In this document: one piece after another, positions 1 to 10,300 of the stretch
Layout of the letters: every line of letters starts with the position of its first letter
Numbering within the stretch: the stretch's first letter is position 1
DNA from: Chitinophagaceae bacterium
GTDB lineage: Bacteria > Bacteroidota > Bacteroidia > Chitinophagales > Chitinophagaceae
NCBI GenBank assembly: GCA_947468255.1
Contig: CANIMM010000031.1
Coordinates: forward strand, 1-17,869
Direction: 5' to 3'
DNA: 17,869 bases
Position numbers and translations under genes: made by a program
The notes under the pieces: generated by a model
Told to the model about the DNA's origin: nothing
Seen by the model: the letters and a program-made list of their open reading frames with translations, nothing else
Database searches by the model: none

Positions 1-1089
1 GATGGAATTATATGGTTTCGTAAAGAAATCAACCTCACTGCTGATGAAGCAAGCCAACAATCAACCCTCTATCTTGCTAAAATAAATGACTCTGACAGCA
101 CTTATATAAATGGTACGCTGGTAGGTTCTACAAAACTGCAGGCTGAAAAACCCAGGGTGTATCCGATTAAAGCCGGAATTTTTAAAACAGGTAGGAATAT
201 CATTACTGTTAGGATAGAGGATATCGGAGGAATGGGCGGCATTTACGGGAATCCTACAACCTTGTACCTGCAAAATGGTGACAAATCTGTTTCATTGGTG
301 GGTGGCTGGAAATACAAGGTAGCGGTAGTAAAATTCAACGCTGTTTTAAGTCCAAACTCCTATCCAACCTTACTTTACAACGCGATGATTCATCCCTTAT
401 TGCCATTCGCAATCAAGGGTGTAATTTGGTACCAAGGGGAAAGCAATGCAGAGCGAGCCAAACAATACCAACGGGTATTTCCTGATCTTGTCAAAGATTG
501 GAGAGCACATTGGAACCAAGGCGATTTTCCGTTCTTATTTGTTCAGCTGGCAAATTTTATGAAAACTGATTCAATACCTGTAGAAAGCACTTGGGCTGAA
601 CTAAGGGAAGCGCAAAGTATGACCCTTGCCTTGCCAAATACTGGAATGGCTGTCGCTACAGATGTTGGGGATGCCGTAGATATTCACCCAACGGATAAGC
701 AGACGGTAGGATTGCGACTGGCCTTATCCGCACTTAAAGTTGCCTATCAACAAGCAATCGTATTCTCTGGCCCTGTCTATCAATCAATGAATGTAGAAGG
801 CAATAAGGTTACACTAACTTTTGAGCAAGTCGGAAGCGGATTGAAAATCAAAGATAAATATGGTTACCTCAAAGGATTTGCGCTAGCTGGAGAAGACCAT
901 CAGTTTCATTGGGCAACAGGAACGCTTACTGGAACCAATAGCCTTCAAATTAGTGCTACTAAAGTTCAACATCCAGTTGCTGTGCGCTATGCATGGAGTA
1001 ATAATCCGGAGGATGCCAATCTCTACAATAGTTCAGATCTGCCAGCATCATCCTTTCGGACCGATCATTGGAAAGGAATTACCGAATAG
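1..1089 (+). CDS. Sialate O-acetylesterase-like SASA/SGNH carbohydrate esterase (5' truncated)
   Basis: The frame is open from the first base, so the gene begins upstream; 362 codons are visible. Codons 1 to about 90 look like the beta-sandwich (jelly-roll) insert common in these esterases (WFRKEINL near the start, then a sugar-binding-type strand pattern ending GMGGIYGNPTTLYL). After it the SGNH hydrolase fold resumes, with the family hallmark WYQGESN at codons 143-149 and the catalytic Asp/His segment DIHPTDK (D227, H229). The nucleophile Ser block (usually GQSNM) should lie upstream and cannot be seen. Known members remove O-acetyl groups from sialic acids or from xylan and pectin sugars, usually after export. 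The neighbouring beta-helix protein suggests deacetylation of a plant or algal glycan rather than sialic acid (inference). A GTG at 157 is internal to the domain and is not a credible start. Confidence 0.9.
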   Translation, partial: DGIIWFRKEINLTADEASQQSTLYLAKINDSDSTYINGTLVGSTKLQAEKPRVYPIKAGIFKTGRNIITVRIEDIGGMGGIYGNPTTLYLQNGDKSVSLVGGWKYKVAVVKFNAVLSPNSYPTLLYNAMIHPLLPFAIKGVIWYQGESNAERAKQYQRVFPDLVKDWRAHWNQGDFPFLFVQLANFMKTDSIPVESTWAELREAQSMTLALPNTGMAVATDVGDAVDIHPTDKQTVGLRLALSALKVAYQQAIVFSGPVYQSMNVEGNKVTLTFEQVGSGLKIKDKYGYLKGFALAGEDHQFHWATGTLTGTNSLQISATKVQHPVAVRYAWSNNPEDANLYNSSDLPASSFRTDHWKGITE

Positions 1090-1161
1090 CCAGGTAACAG
1101 ACTAGTATTCAAATTGATAAGAAATGAAAAGGGTTACCCCAAGAGATAAAAAAATAAACTA

Positions 1162-2592
1162 ATGAAAAAAACATTCCTTTTATTCTTATTGATTTGTAAT
1201 GCGATCATTTGTAATTGCCAAGATATAATTAATAAGTGGTCAGGTATTCTTAATGCAGGAGCACAAAAAATTGAATTAAGATTAAATTTAATCCAGCATA
1301 CAGATAAAACATTTGCTTCTAATTGGGATATACCTGCTCAAAAAGCAAAAGGGCTTAGTTCTTCTAAAACAGAATTGCTGAACAATAAATTATCCATTGA
1401 AATTAAAATGATTGGAGCTACTTATGTCGGTTCTATTAATTTGTCTGGTGACAAAATAGAAGGAACCTGGTCGCAGTCTGGAATGAACTTCCCCTTCAAC
1501 CTAGTGCCATTTAAAGAAGGACAAACAGAATTAATAATCGTAAAACCGCAAACACCTAAAGCCCCATTTGCATACCAAGTTAAAGACTTTGTTTATGAAG
1601 GAGTAGACACTAAACTTAGTTATGGCACTACGATAACCTATCCAAGCGATAATACTAAACATCCATTGATCATATTAATTACAGGAAGTGGAAAACAGGA
1701 TAGAGATGAAACTATTTTTGACCACAAACCTTTTGCAGTAATAGCCGATTATCTTACTAAAAAAGGATATGCCGTAATGAGAGTAGATGATAGAGGTACA
1801 GGAAAGTCAACCGGTGATTTTAGTAAGAGTACAACGGCAGACTTTGCCCTTGATGTACAAGAGCATATTCGCTATGCCAAAAATTTACCTATGATTGATT
1901 CCAGTAAGATTGGTTTACTTGGTCATAGCGAAGGGGGCATTATTGCGCCAATGGTAGCAATAAAAAACAAATCAGTAGCCTTTATTATTTTAATGGCAGG
2001 CCCTGGAATTGAAATAACTGAGTTAATGGCTTTGCAAAATGAAATGGTTTTAAAGTCAGCAGGAATTTCGCAAGATGCTATTAATGCTTATATACCCTTG
2101 TACAAAAAGTTAATGAAGACTATCATTGCAGTGGATAGCATAAAAGATGCCATTTCGACATCAACTGAAATGATAAAAGATTGGTATAATACGACCGATA
2201 AGAATTTAGCGCTATTGACTACTAATATAAAATCAGCATCAGATATTAATAAGTTTGCAACAATTATGAGTGAAACACTTTTAACTAAGTGGTGGAAATA
2301 TTTTGCATCCTACAATCCTCAAATTGCTTTACAAAAAATAAAATGCCCAGTACTCGCAATGAATGGTTCAGCAGACATTCAAGTTGCAGCTGATGCCAAC
2401 TTAAAAGGTATTGAAGTAAGTTTAAAAAAAGCAAAGAACAATAAGCTAACTGTAAAGAAATTTGAAGGACTGAATCATTTATTTCAGAACTGTACAAAAT
2501 GTACAGTTGCTGAATATGGTGAATTAGAAACTACTATTGAGCCTGAAGTTCTTGAATATATCTATCAATGGCTAGTTAAATCAAACTATTAA
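1162..2592 (+). CDS. Secreted alpha/beta hydrolase (esterase/peptidase-like)
   Basis: This is a 476-residue protein with a signal peptide (Lys-Lys then a hydrophobic stretch, residues 1-20, ending CNCQ). Residues 25-115 form a small beta-rich N-terminal domain that often precedes hydrolases of this Bacteroidota family. The alpha/beta hydrolase domain starts near residue 140. It shows the ITGSGKQDRDE oxyanion region, the DDRGTGKS segment, the nucleophile elbow GLLGHSEGG (Ser256), an acid at Asp405 (NGSAD) and the catalytic His439 (GLNHLFQ). A helical cap lies between about residues 285 and 385. All triad residues are present, so it should be active; the substrate (an ester or a peptide) cannot be read from sequence. 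It lies 72 bp after the esterase on the same strand and may be cotranscribed. The gene looks richer in A and T than both neighbours, a possible sign of separate origin. Start chosen by the signal peptide; the upstream sequence is A-rich with no clear Shine-Dalgarno. Confidence 0.88.
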   Translation: MKKTFLLFLLICNAIICNCQDIINKWSGILNAGAQKIELRLNLIQHTDKTFASNWDIPAQKAKGLSSSKTELLNNKLSIEIKMIGATYVGSINLSGDKIEGTWSQSGMNFPFNLVPFKEGQTELIIVKPQTPKAPFAYQVKDFVYEGVDTKLSYGTTITYPSDNTKHPLIILITGSGKQDRDETIFDHKPFAVIADYLTKKGYAVMRVDDRGTGKSTGDFSKSTTADFALDVQEHIRYAKNLPMIDSSKIGLLGHSEGGIIAPMVAIKNKSVAFIILMAGPGIEITELMALQNEMVLKSAGISQDAINAYIPLYKKLMKTIIAVDSIKDAISTSTEMIKDWYNTTDKNLALLTTNIKSASDINKFATIMSETLLTKWWKYFASYNPQIALQKIKCPVLAMNGSADIQVAADANLKGIEVSLKKAKNNKLTVKKFEGLNHLFQNCTKCTVAEYGELETTIEPEVLEYIYQWLVKSNY

Positions 2593-2706
2593 TGATGCTA
2601 TTGAAGCTGAAGCAATCTTAGTTGCTGAACATACAACTAAATGCATTTCCTGCACAATCTATTTTTTAATTCTCCTTGTAATAATTGAAAATGGTGAATT
2701 ATCTAT

Positions 2707-2738
2707 TTTGGATAATAAACCTAAGTTTTGTAGGTTTG
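2707..2738 (+). promoter_or_regulatory. Bacteroidota-type promoter for the beta-helix gene
   Basis: A TTTG at 2707-2710 is followed, after 20 bases, by TAGGTTTG at 2731-2738, an exact match to the Bacteroidota -7 consensus TAnnTTTG with its -33 TTTG partner. Transcription would start near 2745, giving a leader of about 70 bases before the ATG at 2814. This implies that the beta-helix gene can be transcribed independently of the hydrolase upstream. Confidence 0.55.
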
Positions 2739-2813
2739 TCATGCACCATTTAGAACTAGTCAAGGGCGGTTATTTTGGCTGTTTTTTATTCAATATACCA
2801 AATTCATTTTCAC

Positions 2814-5800
2814 ATGAAATTCATATTCAAGAATTGGCATTTTAGCAATTTTCTTGCTTGCAAAACGCTGTCGAATTTTGTCGGCATTATTTTTTTCTGC
2901 TCTTTCATAGGCAACCCATTTCTTGCTGCTGCGCAGTCGGACCATACAGGCATTGTTAGGGATGGAAAATTATTGCGCAGTGAGTTATGGCAGCCCTTTG
3001 ATGCTCAATCCGCTAAAGGAGATTTTTTCGTTTCCCCCAAAGGAAATGATTTGTGGTCAGGAACGCTTGAGGCACCGAATGCAACACTTACCGATGGTCC
3101 ATTTGCTACCATTGCGCGAGCTAAACTTGCCGTTCGGGAACTTAAGTCGAGCGTATACCTACCAAAAGGAAAAGCAATAGATGCTCGATATACTGGGACA
3201 ACTTATCCATTTGGAAGAGGAAAGGATATTGTAGTTTTTATCCGAAATGGTTTTTATCCATTAAAAGAATCGCTTGTATTTAGTCCGGAAGATGGTGGAG
3301 AAAGAGTGGAAACCAACCTCCCTTCAGGTGCTTTTGAATGGCACCATTTGCGAGATAATTACATTACCTACGCAGCCTATCCAGGCGAAAAACCAGTTAT
3401 CTCGGGAGCAGTGCCAATAAAAAATTGGAAAAAGATTGGAAAACTATGGGTTGCTTCATATGCTGGGAATGAAGTTTCTACATTAAATGTGAATGGCAAG
3501 AAACAGATATTGGCTAGGTATCCCAATCAGGATTATTTGACGCTTCTTAAGACGCCGGCAAATTCTTCTGAAATACCCTTTAAAGCGGGTGACTTAAAAA
3601 ATTGGAATGAAATGCAAGACAACCGAATCGTAATTCTATTGCGTTGGCGGACTGCTTACAATTCGATTGCGAAAATTGATGAAAAGAATCAAATCGCCTA
3701 CCTTAAAGAACCTGAAGATGGACCTGGCAAGAACAATGGATTATTAGTGGTACCTCCGCGCTATTATGTTGAAAATGTAAAGGAATTGTTAGATGCTCCC
3801 GGAGAATGGTTTTTCGATAAAAACAAACAGGAGATTAGCTATATCCCAGCCGAGGGAATTACTGACCCAAATGATGCTGACATTTCAGTGCCGCAGATTA
3901 ATAAGCTAGTTCTTATTACCGGCAATGAAGAAAAGCCAGTTCGGAATCTACGTTTTTATGGATTGGCTTTTGAAGGGGCCAAAGAGAACTTTAGAAATTA
4001 TCCTCACCATTACGAGCCTACAGAAGGATGCACTGCCATTACTTATGAATATGCAACGGATTGCGAGTTTGCTTATTCTCAACTTCGGGCTTGCGGTGGA
4101 GTAGGTATGTCGATAGCCGGTGGCTGCTATGGTGTGCGTGTTTTCAATAATATTTTTGATGGGCTAGAACAAGGAGCATTGGGAATCAATAGTACGGGCG
4201 ATTTGAAAAATGGAAAACTTATTCAGATCAATCACCAGACCCTTGTCGATCACAATATTTTTTCTTCTTGCGGTCAAGGTGGTGGCATTACTTTAGGTAT
4301 TGGTGGAACGATTCATACTACCATTTCGCACAACTATTTTACCAAGTCTGGCCGGCCCTATACGATGGATATTGGTGCAGGAGGTTTAGAAGGTACGATC
4401 ACAGGCGATGTAGTGGTGGAGTACAATCATTTCGAAGATGTGCAAACAGATGCGGATGATGCAGGGGTTGTTGTCGTTACGGGGATGACCTATAATTCCT
4501 CGATACGCAATAATATCATTCATCGGGTACATCGCGGATTTTTTAGCGACAATGTTGCCTTCTGGTTTGATAATTTGTCGAGCAACTGGACAGTTAAAAA
4601 TAATATTTACTTCGACCTGGAACAGGGAGACATGAAAACCTGCGGTACCTATTTGATTAACAACGATTACTCAGATAATTTTTTGATTGAGCATCCCAAA
4701 CTGTTGCCTGAAAAATTTATCGAAGGGCTTCCGAGTTTTGAGTGTTCTAATCTTCAGATTACCCTAAATGGCAAGCCGGTAAAAGGGATGTTGCCAACAG
4801 GTAGTTTACTGAAAGTCAAAGCCGATATTTTAAATACAGGTAGTTCAGGAGTTGCTCAAGTATCATTGTTGTTAGATAGAAAACCCATTGATACTAAGCC
4901 TTTCCCGGTTGTTAGAGGGAATACCCGAACGATCGAGTTTGAGATTCGGTTGAATAACCCAGGAGGCCAAGAGCTTGCAATAGGAGAAACCAAACCCCAA
5001 AAGGTAACCGTTGAAGGGGAAAAACCCAAGGTGTCTTTCAATCAGCTTCATCTCTCAGAGGAACGTATTTTAGCGGGCGAATCTGTTCATATTACAGCCA
5101 TGGCCACCAATCTGCAGCAGACCGATATTCAGACTGAGATTCATCTTTTTGCCGCTGGAAAAGTGGTTAAGACTGAGACAATAAAATTGAAAGCAAAGGA
5201 GGTGAAGGAAATTTCTTTTGATCTTGTTCCAAAAATAGGACTATTCCCATTGCGCATTGGGAATAGTGGTGAGCAGACTTTAACAGTGCTTAAATGCAAG
5301 GAACTTGATTTGTCCAAAGAAAAACTGCTGACCTATCTTTCTTCAAAATCAAAACCAGCAATTGTGGAGGTTTATCAAAATGAGAATCGATATGTTTTAA
5401 AAGCAAGTGGATGGGATTTTTATCATGCGGAAGATGCCTACGCAACGGTATATCTGAAGAAATTAAAAGGTGATTTTGTATCGACGGCAAAAATAGCAGC
5501 CTTTGGAAATCGTACCAGCGAATGGTATCGAAGTGGTTTGTTTGTCCGTAATGACATTTCCAAAAGTTTCGATGTGGATCGTGGTAGCTTAGGATCTGTA
5601 TTGATGTTTAGCACTCCTGGTAGGGCTGGAATTGAATACGATGAGTTTGGCAACGGCTGTATGCATAAGGCTTCCAGCGAGAATTTGCCTGAAAACTCAC
5701 CTACTCCGATATGGATTAAGCTCGAGCGTCATGGGGATCAGTTTACTGGTTATGTCAGTCTAGATGGTAAAAATTGGATCATCAAACGTCAGACAAAAAA

Positions 5801-5909
5801 TATTCCAGGAATAGCAGCAGCGGTGGATTTGGGATTGGCAGCAGGCTCGCCCGATCAAAAACAATATACGGTTGAGTTTGTAGAATGGAAAGTTAAAATT
5901 CAAGACTAA
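2814..5909 (+). CDS. Secreted right-handed beta-helix carbohydrate-active protein with Ig-like and lectin-like C-terminal modules
   Basis: The protein has 1031 residues counted from the ATG at 2814; the frame is open to a TTG at 2775, but the signal peptide (about residues 1-41, ending FLAAAQS) fits the ATG. Near residue 70 comes the typical opening of secreted beta-helix enzymes (FFVSPKGNDLWSGT, then GPFATIARAK), followed by the first strands (GFYPLKESLVF, ITYAAYPGEKPVISGA). Rungs rich in Asn and Gly run from about 380 to 625 (GLAFEGA, FNNIFDGL, DHNIFSSCG, YNHFEDVQTDADDAG). Two Ig-like/CARDB-like sandwiches follow (about 645-735 and 740-840), then a concanavalin-like module similar to DUF1349 (about 860-1031; GDFVSTAKI, RSGLFVRND, PIWIKLERHGDQFTGYVSLDGKNW). 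Such proteins are pectate-lyase-fold glycosidases or lyases; GH141 is one candidate family, but I cannot fix the family or substrate. It is monocistronic by promoter and terminator. Confidence 0.85.
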   Translation: MKFIFKNWHFSNFLACKTLSNFVGIIFFCSFIGNPFLAAAQSDHTGIVRDGKLLRSELWQPFDAQSAKGDFFVSPKGNDLWSGTLEAPNATLTDGPFATIARAKLAVRELKSSVYLPKGKAIDARYTGTTYPFGRGKDIVVFIRNGFYPLKESLVFSPEDGGERVETNLPSGAFEWHHLRDNYITYAAYPGEKPVISGAVPIKNWKKIGKLWVASYAGNEVSTLNVNGKKQILARYPNQDYLTLLKTPANSSEIPFKAGDLKNWNEMQDNRIVILLRWRTAYNSIAKIDEKNQIAYLKEPEDGPGKNNGLLVVPPRYYVENVKELLDAPGEWFFDKNKQEISYIPAEGITDPNDADISVPQINKLVLITGNEEKPVRNLRFYGLAFEGAKENFRNYPHHYEPTEGCTAITYEYATDCEFAYSQLRACGGVGMSIAGGCYGVRVFNNIFDGLEQGALGINSTGDLKNGKLIQINHQTLVDHNIFSSCGQGGGITLGIGGTIHTTISHNYFTKSGRPYTMDIGAGGLEGTITGDVVVEYNHFEDVQTDADDAGVVVVTGMTYNSSIRNNIIHRVHRGFFSDNVAFWFDNLSSNWTVKNNIYFDLEQGDMKTCGTYLINNDYSDNFLIEHPKLLPEKFIEGLPSFECSNLQITLNGKPVKGMLPTGSLLKVKADILNTGSSGVAQVSLLLDRKPIDTKPFPVVRGNTRTIEFEIRLNNPGGQELAIGETKPQKVTVEGEKPKVSFNQLHLSEERILAGESVHITAMATNLQQTDIQTEIHLFAAGKVVKTETIKLKAKEVKEISFDLVPKIGLFPLRIGNSGEQTLTVLKCKELDLSKEKLLTYLSSKSKPAIVEVYQNENRYVLKASGWDFYHAEDAYATVYLKKLKGDFVSTAKIAAFGNRTSEWYRSGLFVRNDISKSFDVDRGSLGSVLMFSTPGRAGIEYDEFGNGCMHKASSENLPENSPTPIWIKLERHGDQFTGYVSLDGKNWIIKRQTKNIPGIAAAVDLGLAAGSPDQKQYTVEFVEWKVKIQD

Positions 5910-5933
5910 GCATTTTGTTATACATTTTTTTAT

Positions 5934-5977
5934 ACCCTAATTTATCTGCTATCATTAGCAGATAAATTAGGGTTTTT
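5934..5977 (+). terminator. Strong rho-independent terminator after the beta-helix gene
   Basis: A perfect 17-bp inverted repeat (5934-5950 with 5957-5973) encloses a 6-base loop and is followed by five T at 5973-5977. It sits 25 bases after the stop codon. The T-run exists only on the plus-strand side, so it should stop the beta-helix transcript rather than the convergent efflux operon. Confidence 0.85.
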
Positions 5978-6142
5978 AGTTTGTAGATAATTTTTTTGTA
6001 AAAAGTGTTTTTTGACAGGATGGCAAAAAACCTAGTTTGATAGAGACTGCTTAATTGACGATTTCCTAGCAACCAGCTTGGCAAATATCCTATTGAATAA
6101 GCCGTGTAAGAATTTTCTTCTGGTGCAGAAAAATTTGTTGCG

Positions 6143-7279
6143 CTACTTTATAATAAAATTATTTACGGCAACGCCATTCCTTATTTCTTCACTCGCCCTA
6201 GTGATAATGGTATCTCCATATTTTACAGCACCAAATATTTCCGTTTTTCCTTCATAAGTCCTTCCAGTTTTTATAGGCACCCAAAGATTTGAATTATTGT
6301 GTATCGAAATAACAAATACACCGGTACTAGAATTTAAAACTGCAGCAGCTGGAACTATATATGCATTGGCATTTGAACTTAGCGGAATCACTACTTCTGC
6401 TACCATTCCAGGCAATAACTTGTGATTTTCGTTTTTCACATCCATTTCTATATGTTGAGAACGAAGTTTAACATCTAATGCACCAGCAAGTCTTGCTATT
6501 TTCGCTTGATACTTTTCACCTGCTATGGAGGTTAGAGAAAAAACAACTTCACTATTTGTACTAATATAAGCAGTATATGCCTCAGGCACACTGACTACCA
6601 ATCTCAACCTATTCTGCTCTTTTAAAGTGAACAATGGCAAATCAGATCCTTTTCCTGAAGGACCCACATAGGCACCAGCACTTACATTTCTGGCAGTAAT
6701 AACACCGCTGAATGGAGCTTTAATTTGTAAATATTCTCTTGTAGTTAAAGCTTCATGATAATTTGATTTAGCTGCCTCTAATTGAGCCAAGTCGGATTTT
6801 TGTTTCGCATAGGCTTGGTCTAGATCATTTTTTGATATGGTTCCAGGGGTTTTATTTGTTTCGACCAAACGATCATATGTTGCCTTACTAGCAAAGCATA
6901 TTGCTTCTTGCGATTTTAATTTTGACTCAGCTGCAGATAATTGTGCATTTATTTCTGGTGCTTCTAATTCTGCCAGCAGTTGTCCGGCTTTTACCTCAGA
7001 TCCTACATCTACCTGCATCTTTTTTATATAGCTATTCACTTTTGCATATAAATCAACTTGTTGAAATGCGATCAATTCTCCTGGAATTTTAACCGAGGAG
7101 GTTAAATCGCTTTTATTTAATATGAAAGCTTCTGTAACCGCTGTTTTTACTATTTCAACTTTATCTTTTTCATTGTTCGGCGTTTGATTCTGTTCATTAT
7201 TACAACTAACTGTTATTATAATGAGAAACAAAATCATTGTTCTAGATAGGTAAGTGCTTAGCGCAAAAATGTATTTCAT
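6143..7279 (-). CDS. RND efflux periplasmic adaptor (membrane fusion) lipoprotein, HlyD family
   Basis: This 378-residue adaptor links the inner-membrane RND pump to the outer-membrane channel. It starts with a hydrophobic signal and a probable lipobox (ITVSC, Cys26), so it is likely lipid-anchored. A shorter start at Met15 would leave too small a signal, which favours the start at 7279. After a polar linker (27-45) the order is: barrel strand and first half of the lipoyl domain (about 60-108; VDVGSEVKAGQLLAELEAPE), a coiled-coil hairpin (about 108-182), the second lipoyl half (LQIKAPFSGVITARNVSAGAYVG, about 184-206), the beta-barrel (about 215-300) and the membrane-proximal domain. It is the last gene of the operon, 38 bp after the pump gene. 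Substrate is unknown; there are no Met- or His-rich stretches of the kind seen in metal-efflux adaptors. Confidence 0.92.
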   Translation of the reverse strand: MKYIFALSTYLSRTMILFLIIITVSCNNEQNQTPNNEKDKVEIVKTAVTEAFILNKSDLTSSVKIPGELIAFQQVDLYAKVNSYIKKMQVDVGSEVKAGQLLAELEAPEINAQLSAAESKLKSQEAICFASKATYDRLVETNKTPGTISKNDLDQAYAKQKSDLAQLEAAKSNYHEALTTREYLQIKAPFSGVITARNVSAGAYVGPSGKGSDLPLFTLKEQNRLRLVVSVPEAYTAYISTNSEVVFSLTSIAGEKYQAKIARLAGALDVKLRSQHIEMDVKNENHKLLPGMVAEVVIPLSSNANAYIVPAAAVLNSSTGVFVISIHNNSNLWVPIKTGRTYEGKTEIFGAVKYGDTIITRASEEIRNGVAVNNFIIK

Positions 7280-7317
7280 ATTATGAGATTATTTTAAATT
7301 GGTATTTATTTTAAATT

Positions 7318-10300
7318 TTATGCATGCCGTAGGGAAGGAATAAAATGTGAACTGGCTTCATCTTCCGGATCTAACGACACACTTGCATTGGAGGCCTTTC
7401 CTTGTCCCCATGCAAAAACCAACGGCAGGATAAATAAAGCAGCAAAAGTAGACAATACCAGTCCTCCAATGACCGCTCTTCCAAGCGGTGAAGATTGATC
7501 TCCTGCTTCCCCAATACCCAGCGCCATTGGAATCATACCCACCACCATTGCAGCAGCAGTCATTACAATTGGGCGCAACCTCAATGCTGCAGCTTCTTTT
7601 GCAGAAAGTATCGCATCGCCATTATGCATCCTTAACTGTTCTGCATTGGTAATTAATAATACTGCATTGGATATAGAAACACCCACCGACATAATCATTC
7701 CCATATAGGATTGAAGATTTAAAGTTGACCCGCAAAATAGCAATAGCGACAAAGAGCCTAACAACACTGCAGGAGCGGTTGTTAATACGATAGCAGAAAC
7801 TTTAAAGGACTGGAAATTGGCAGCCAACATTAAGAATATTACAATGATTGCAACTACTAAACCACTTTGCAAACTATCGAGCGTTTCATTTAAGGTGTTG
7901 CTTAATCCTATTAGTTCAACATTAACACCACGAGGCAGTTTCCCAAGTTCTCCGATTGCTTTATTTACATCTTTTGCTGCACTTCCCAAATCCTTTTTAA
8001 ACATATTGGCGGTTACTGTTAAAACAGGCAATGCCCCAAGATTATCAGTTTCGCCATACGTGGAGTCCAATGCGAAAGTGGCAACATCTCCTAACAGTGG
8101 GCGGGATGAATTCTTCAATATCGGAATCTCACCCATTTCATCTTTGCTATTCATTTTGTTTTCGGGTACTTCCACTTGAACTGCATAAGCAACCCCTGCT
8201 TTTTCATCAATCCACGTATTTTTTTCTATATACCGAGATGAGGAGGTGGATGCGGTCAATGACCTTGATATATCCGATATATCCACTCCTAATTGCGCCG
8301 CTCTTATCCGATCAATATTAATATTGATTGAAGGATATTTGATAGATTGACCAAGCTGCGCATCCCGCAAATATGGAATCTTGTTTAATTTTGCTATTAA
8401 TTGCTTGGCATAAGTTTCATTTAATTTTTTATCCCTTCCAGAAAACCGCACTTCAAGAGGTGTTGGTGAACCCTGACTTAAAATTTTCTCTGTCAATTCA
8501 ATAGGTTCAAATGAGAGTTTGATACTATTATCGATCAGCTTGCTAGTATTTCTAATTTTATCTTTTAATTCATCAAGATCAATTTTTACATTTTCTTTGA
8601 GTGCAATTTGCAACACGGATTCGTGTGGCCCTGCCATCCATAGAAATATGGGACTCATTGAAAATAGCTGCGGGTGCATTCCTACATAAGCGGATGTAAT
8701 GGATATGTTTTCTTTACCAACAATTTTGGTGATACTATCCAATAATTGAAGGGTAGTTAATTCTGTATGCTCAATTCTAGTTCCATCAGGCAAACGCATC
8801 CTAACCATAAATTGCCCGCCATTCACTTTAGGCAACACATCATGTCCAATACTTGTTATTAAATACCCGGCGCCCAAGCAAACTACTATTAGATAAATGA
8901 TCACTATAGGTTTTCTATAAGGCATCATCCTGGTTATAAAATTGAGATACCTTTTTCGTATTTTTTCAAAAGGACTCATTTTACCCTTGCTAATATTTTT
9001 TTCCAGTAAACTTGCTTTCTGGCTCCAAGTATCTGCTTCACTAGATGCATCAAAACCGGCTGCTAAAAATTCTTCACCATCAGTCATTTCCTTACCGTCG
9101 GCACGTTTGTGATGCTTTACTTTCATAATCCAATTGGCCATTACCGGTACAAATGTTTGTGCCAGAAAATATGAAACGACCATACTAAAACCTATTGCCA
9201 AAGCAAGTGGTAAAAATAACGAACCAGGTATCCCGCCCATTGTAAATGCTGGTGCAAAAACCGCCAGGATACAGAATAAAATCAACAGCTTAGGGAAGGC
9301 AATTTCTTTACAAGCATCCCAGATGGCCAGTGCCTTGGGTTTTCCCATGTCCAAATGCTGGTGAATATTTTCGATGGTCACCGTACTCTCATCCACCAAT
9401 ATCCCGACGGCAAGCGCTAAACCGCTTAGCGTCATTATATTAATAGTTTGTCCAAATAGATTTAAAAAAAGCACCGCAGAAATGATAGAAGTGGGGATTG
9501 TTAAAATAACGATAATCGCAGCCCTCAAATCTCCAAGGAAAAGGATCACCATTAATCCAGTAAGTATGGCCCCTAAAATACCTTCACTCAAGAGGCTCTT
9601 CACAGAATTAATTACATAGGTTGACTGATCAAATTCATAAGTCAATTTCACATCCTCAGGTAACTGGGATTGCATTTTTGGCATTGCCTTCTTTAGGTTC
9701 TGAACAACTTCCCAGGTAGAAGCATCCGCACCTTTTGCAACACTGATATAAACAGAACGCCTTCCATTAACAAGCGCATATCCGGCTGTTACATCTGCCC
9801 CATCCTCAACCGTTGCAACATCTTTTAAATACAAATTTTGCACTCCCCCCTTAAAAAGGGGAATATTTTCAAAGTCTTTTATATTACGAATGACGGTGTT
9901 GGAAGGAGTAATATAATTTTTATCACCAATTCTAACATTGCCAGAGGGCGTTGGCTGATTATTAACGCGCATTGCTTCAACCAATTGATCAGGCGTCAAA
10001 TTATGCAATCTCAATAATTCGGGATCTGCTTTTATAACTACCGTTCTTACATTCCCTCCAAAAGGGGGAGATCCAATTAAACCAGGCACAGTAGTAAAAG
10101 AGGAACGAACATAAATATTTGCCATATCCAACAGTTCGTTATTGGTTCTTTTAGCACTGCTTAAAACCAACTGTCCAACAGGCAAAGTTGAAGCATCAAA
10201 CCTTATAATAAAAGGGGGACTAGAGCCAGGAGGGAAATTTGTTTGAGCCCTATTTCCAAAGGCACTTACTTCAGCCGCAGCCTGCGCCATATTTGTTCCA

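Noticed and set aside
157..159. GTG as start of the esterase
   Set aside because: The frame is open to base 1, and the residues upstream encode recognisable domain sequence, so the gene is cut by the window edge.
2775..2813. TTG start upstream of the beta-helix ATG
   Set aside because: It adds 13 residues ahead of a normal signal peptide and uses a rare start; the ATG at 2814 fits export better.
5978..6142. Small gene or terminator for the efflux operon in the convergent gap
   Set aside because: Only T-runs and a weak 6-bp hairpin near 6110-6135 are visible; there is no coding pattern or strong minus-strand terminator.
7817..8179. A 120-codon plus-strand ORF opposite the RND gene
   Set aside because: It lies entirely antisense to a conserved RND coding region, and has no signal peptide, family motif or promoter.
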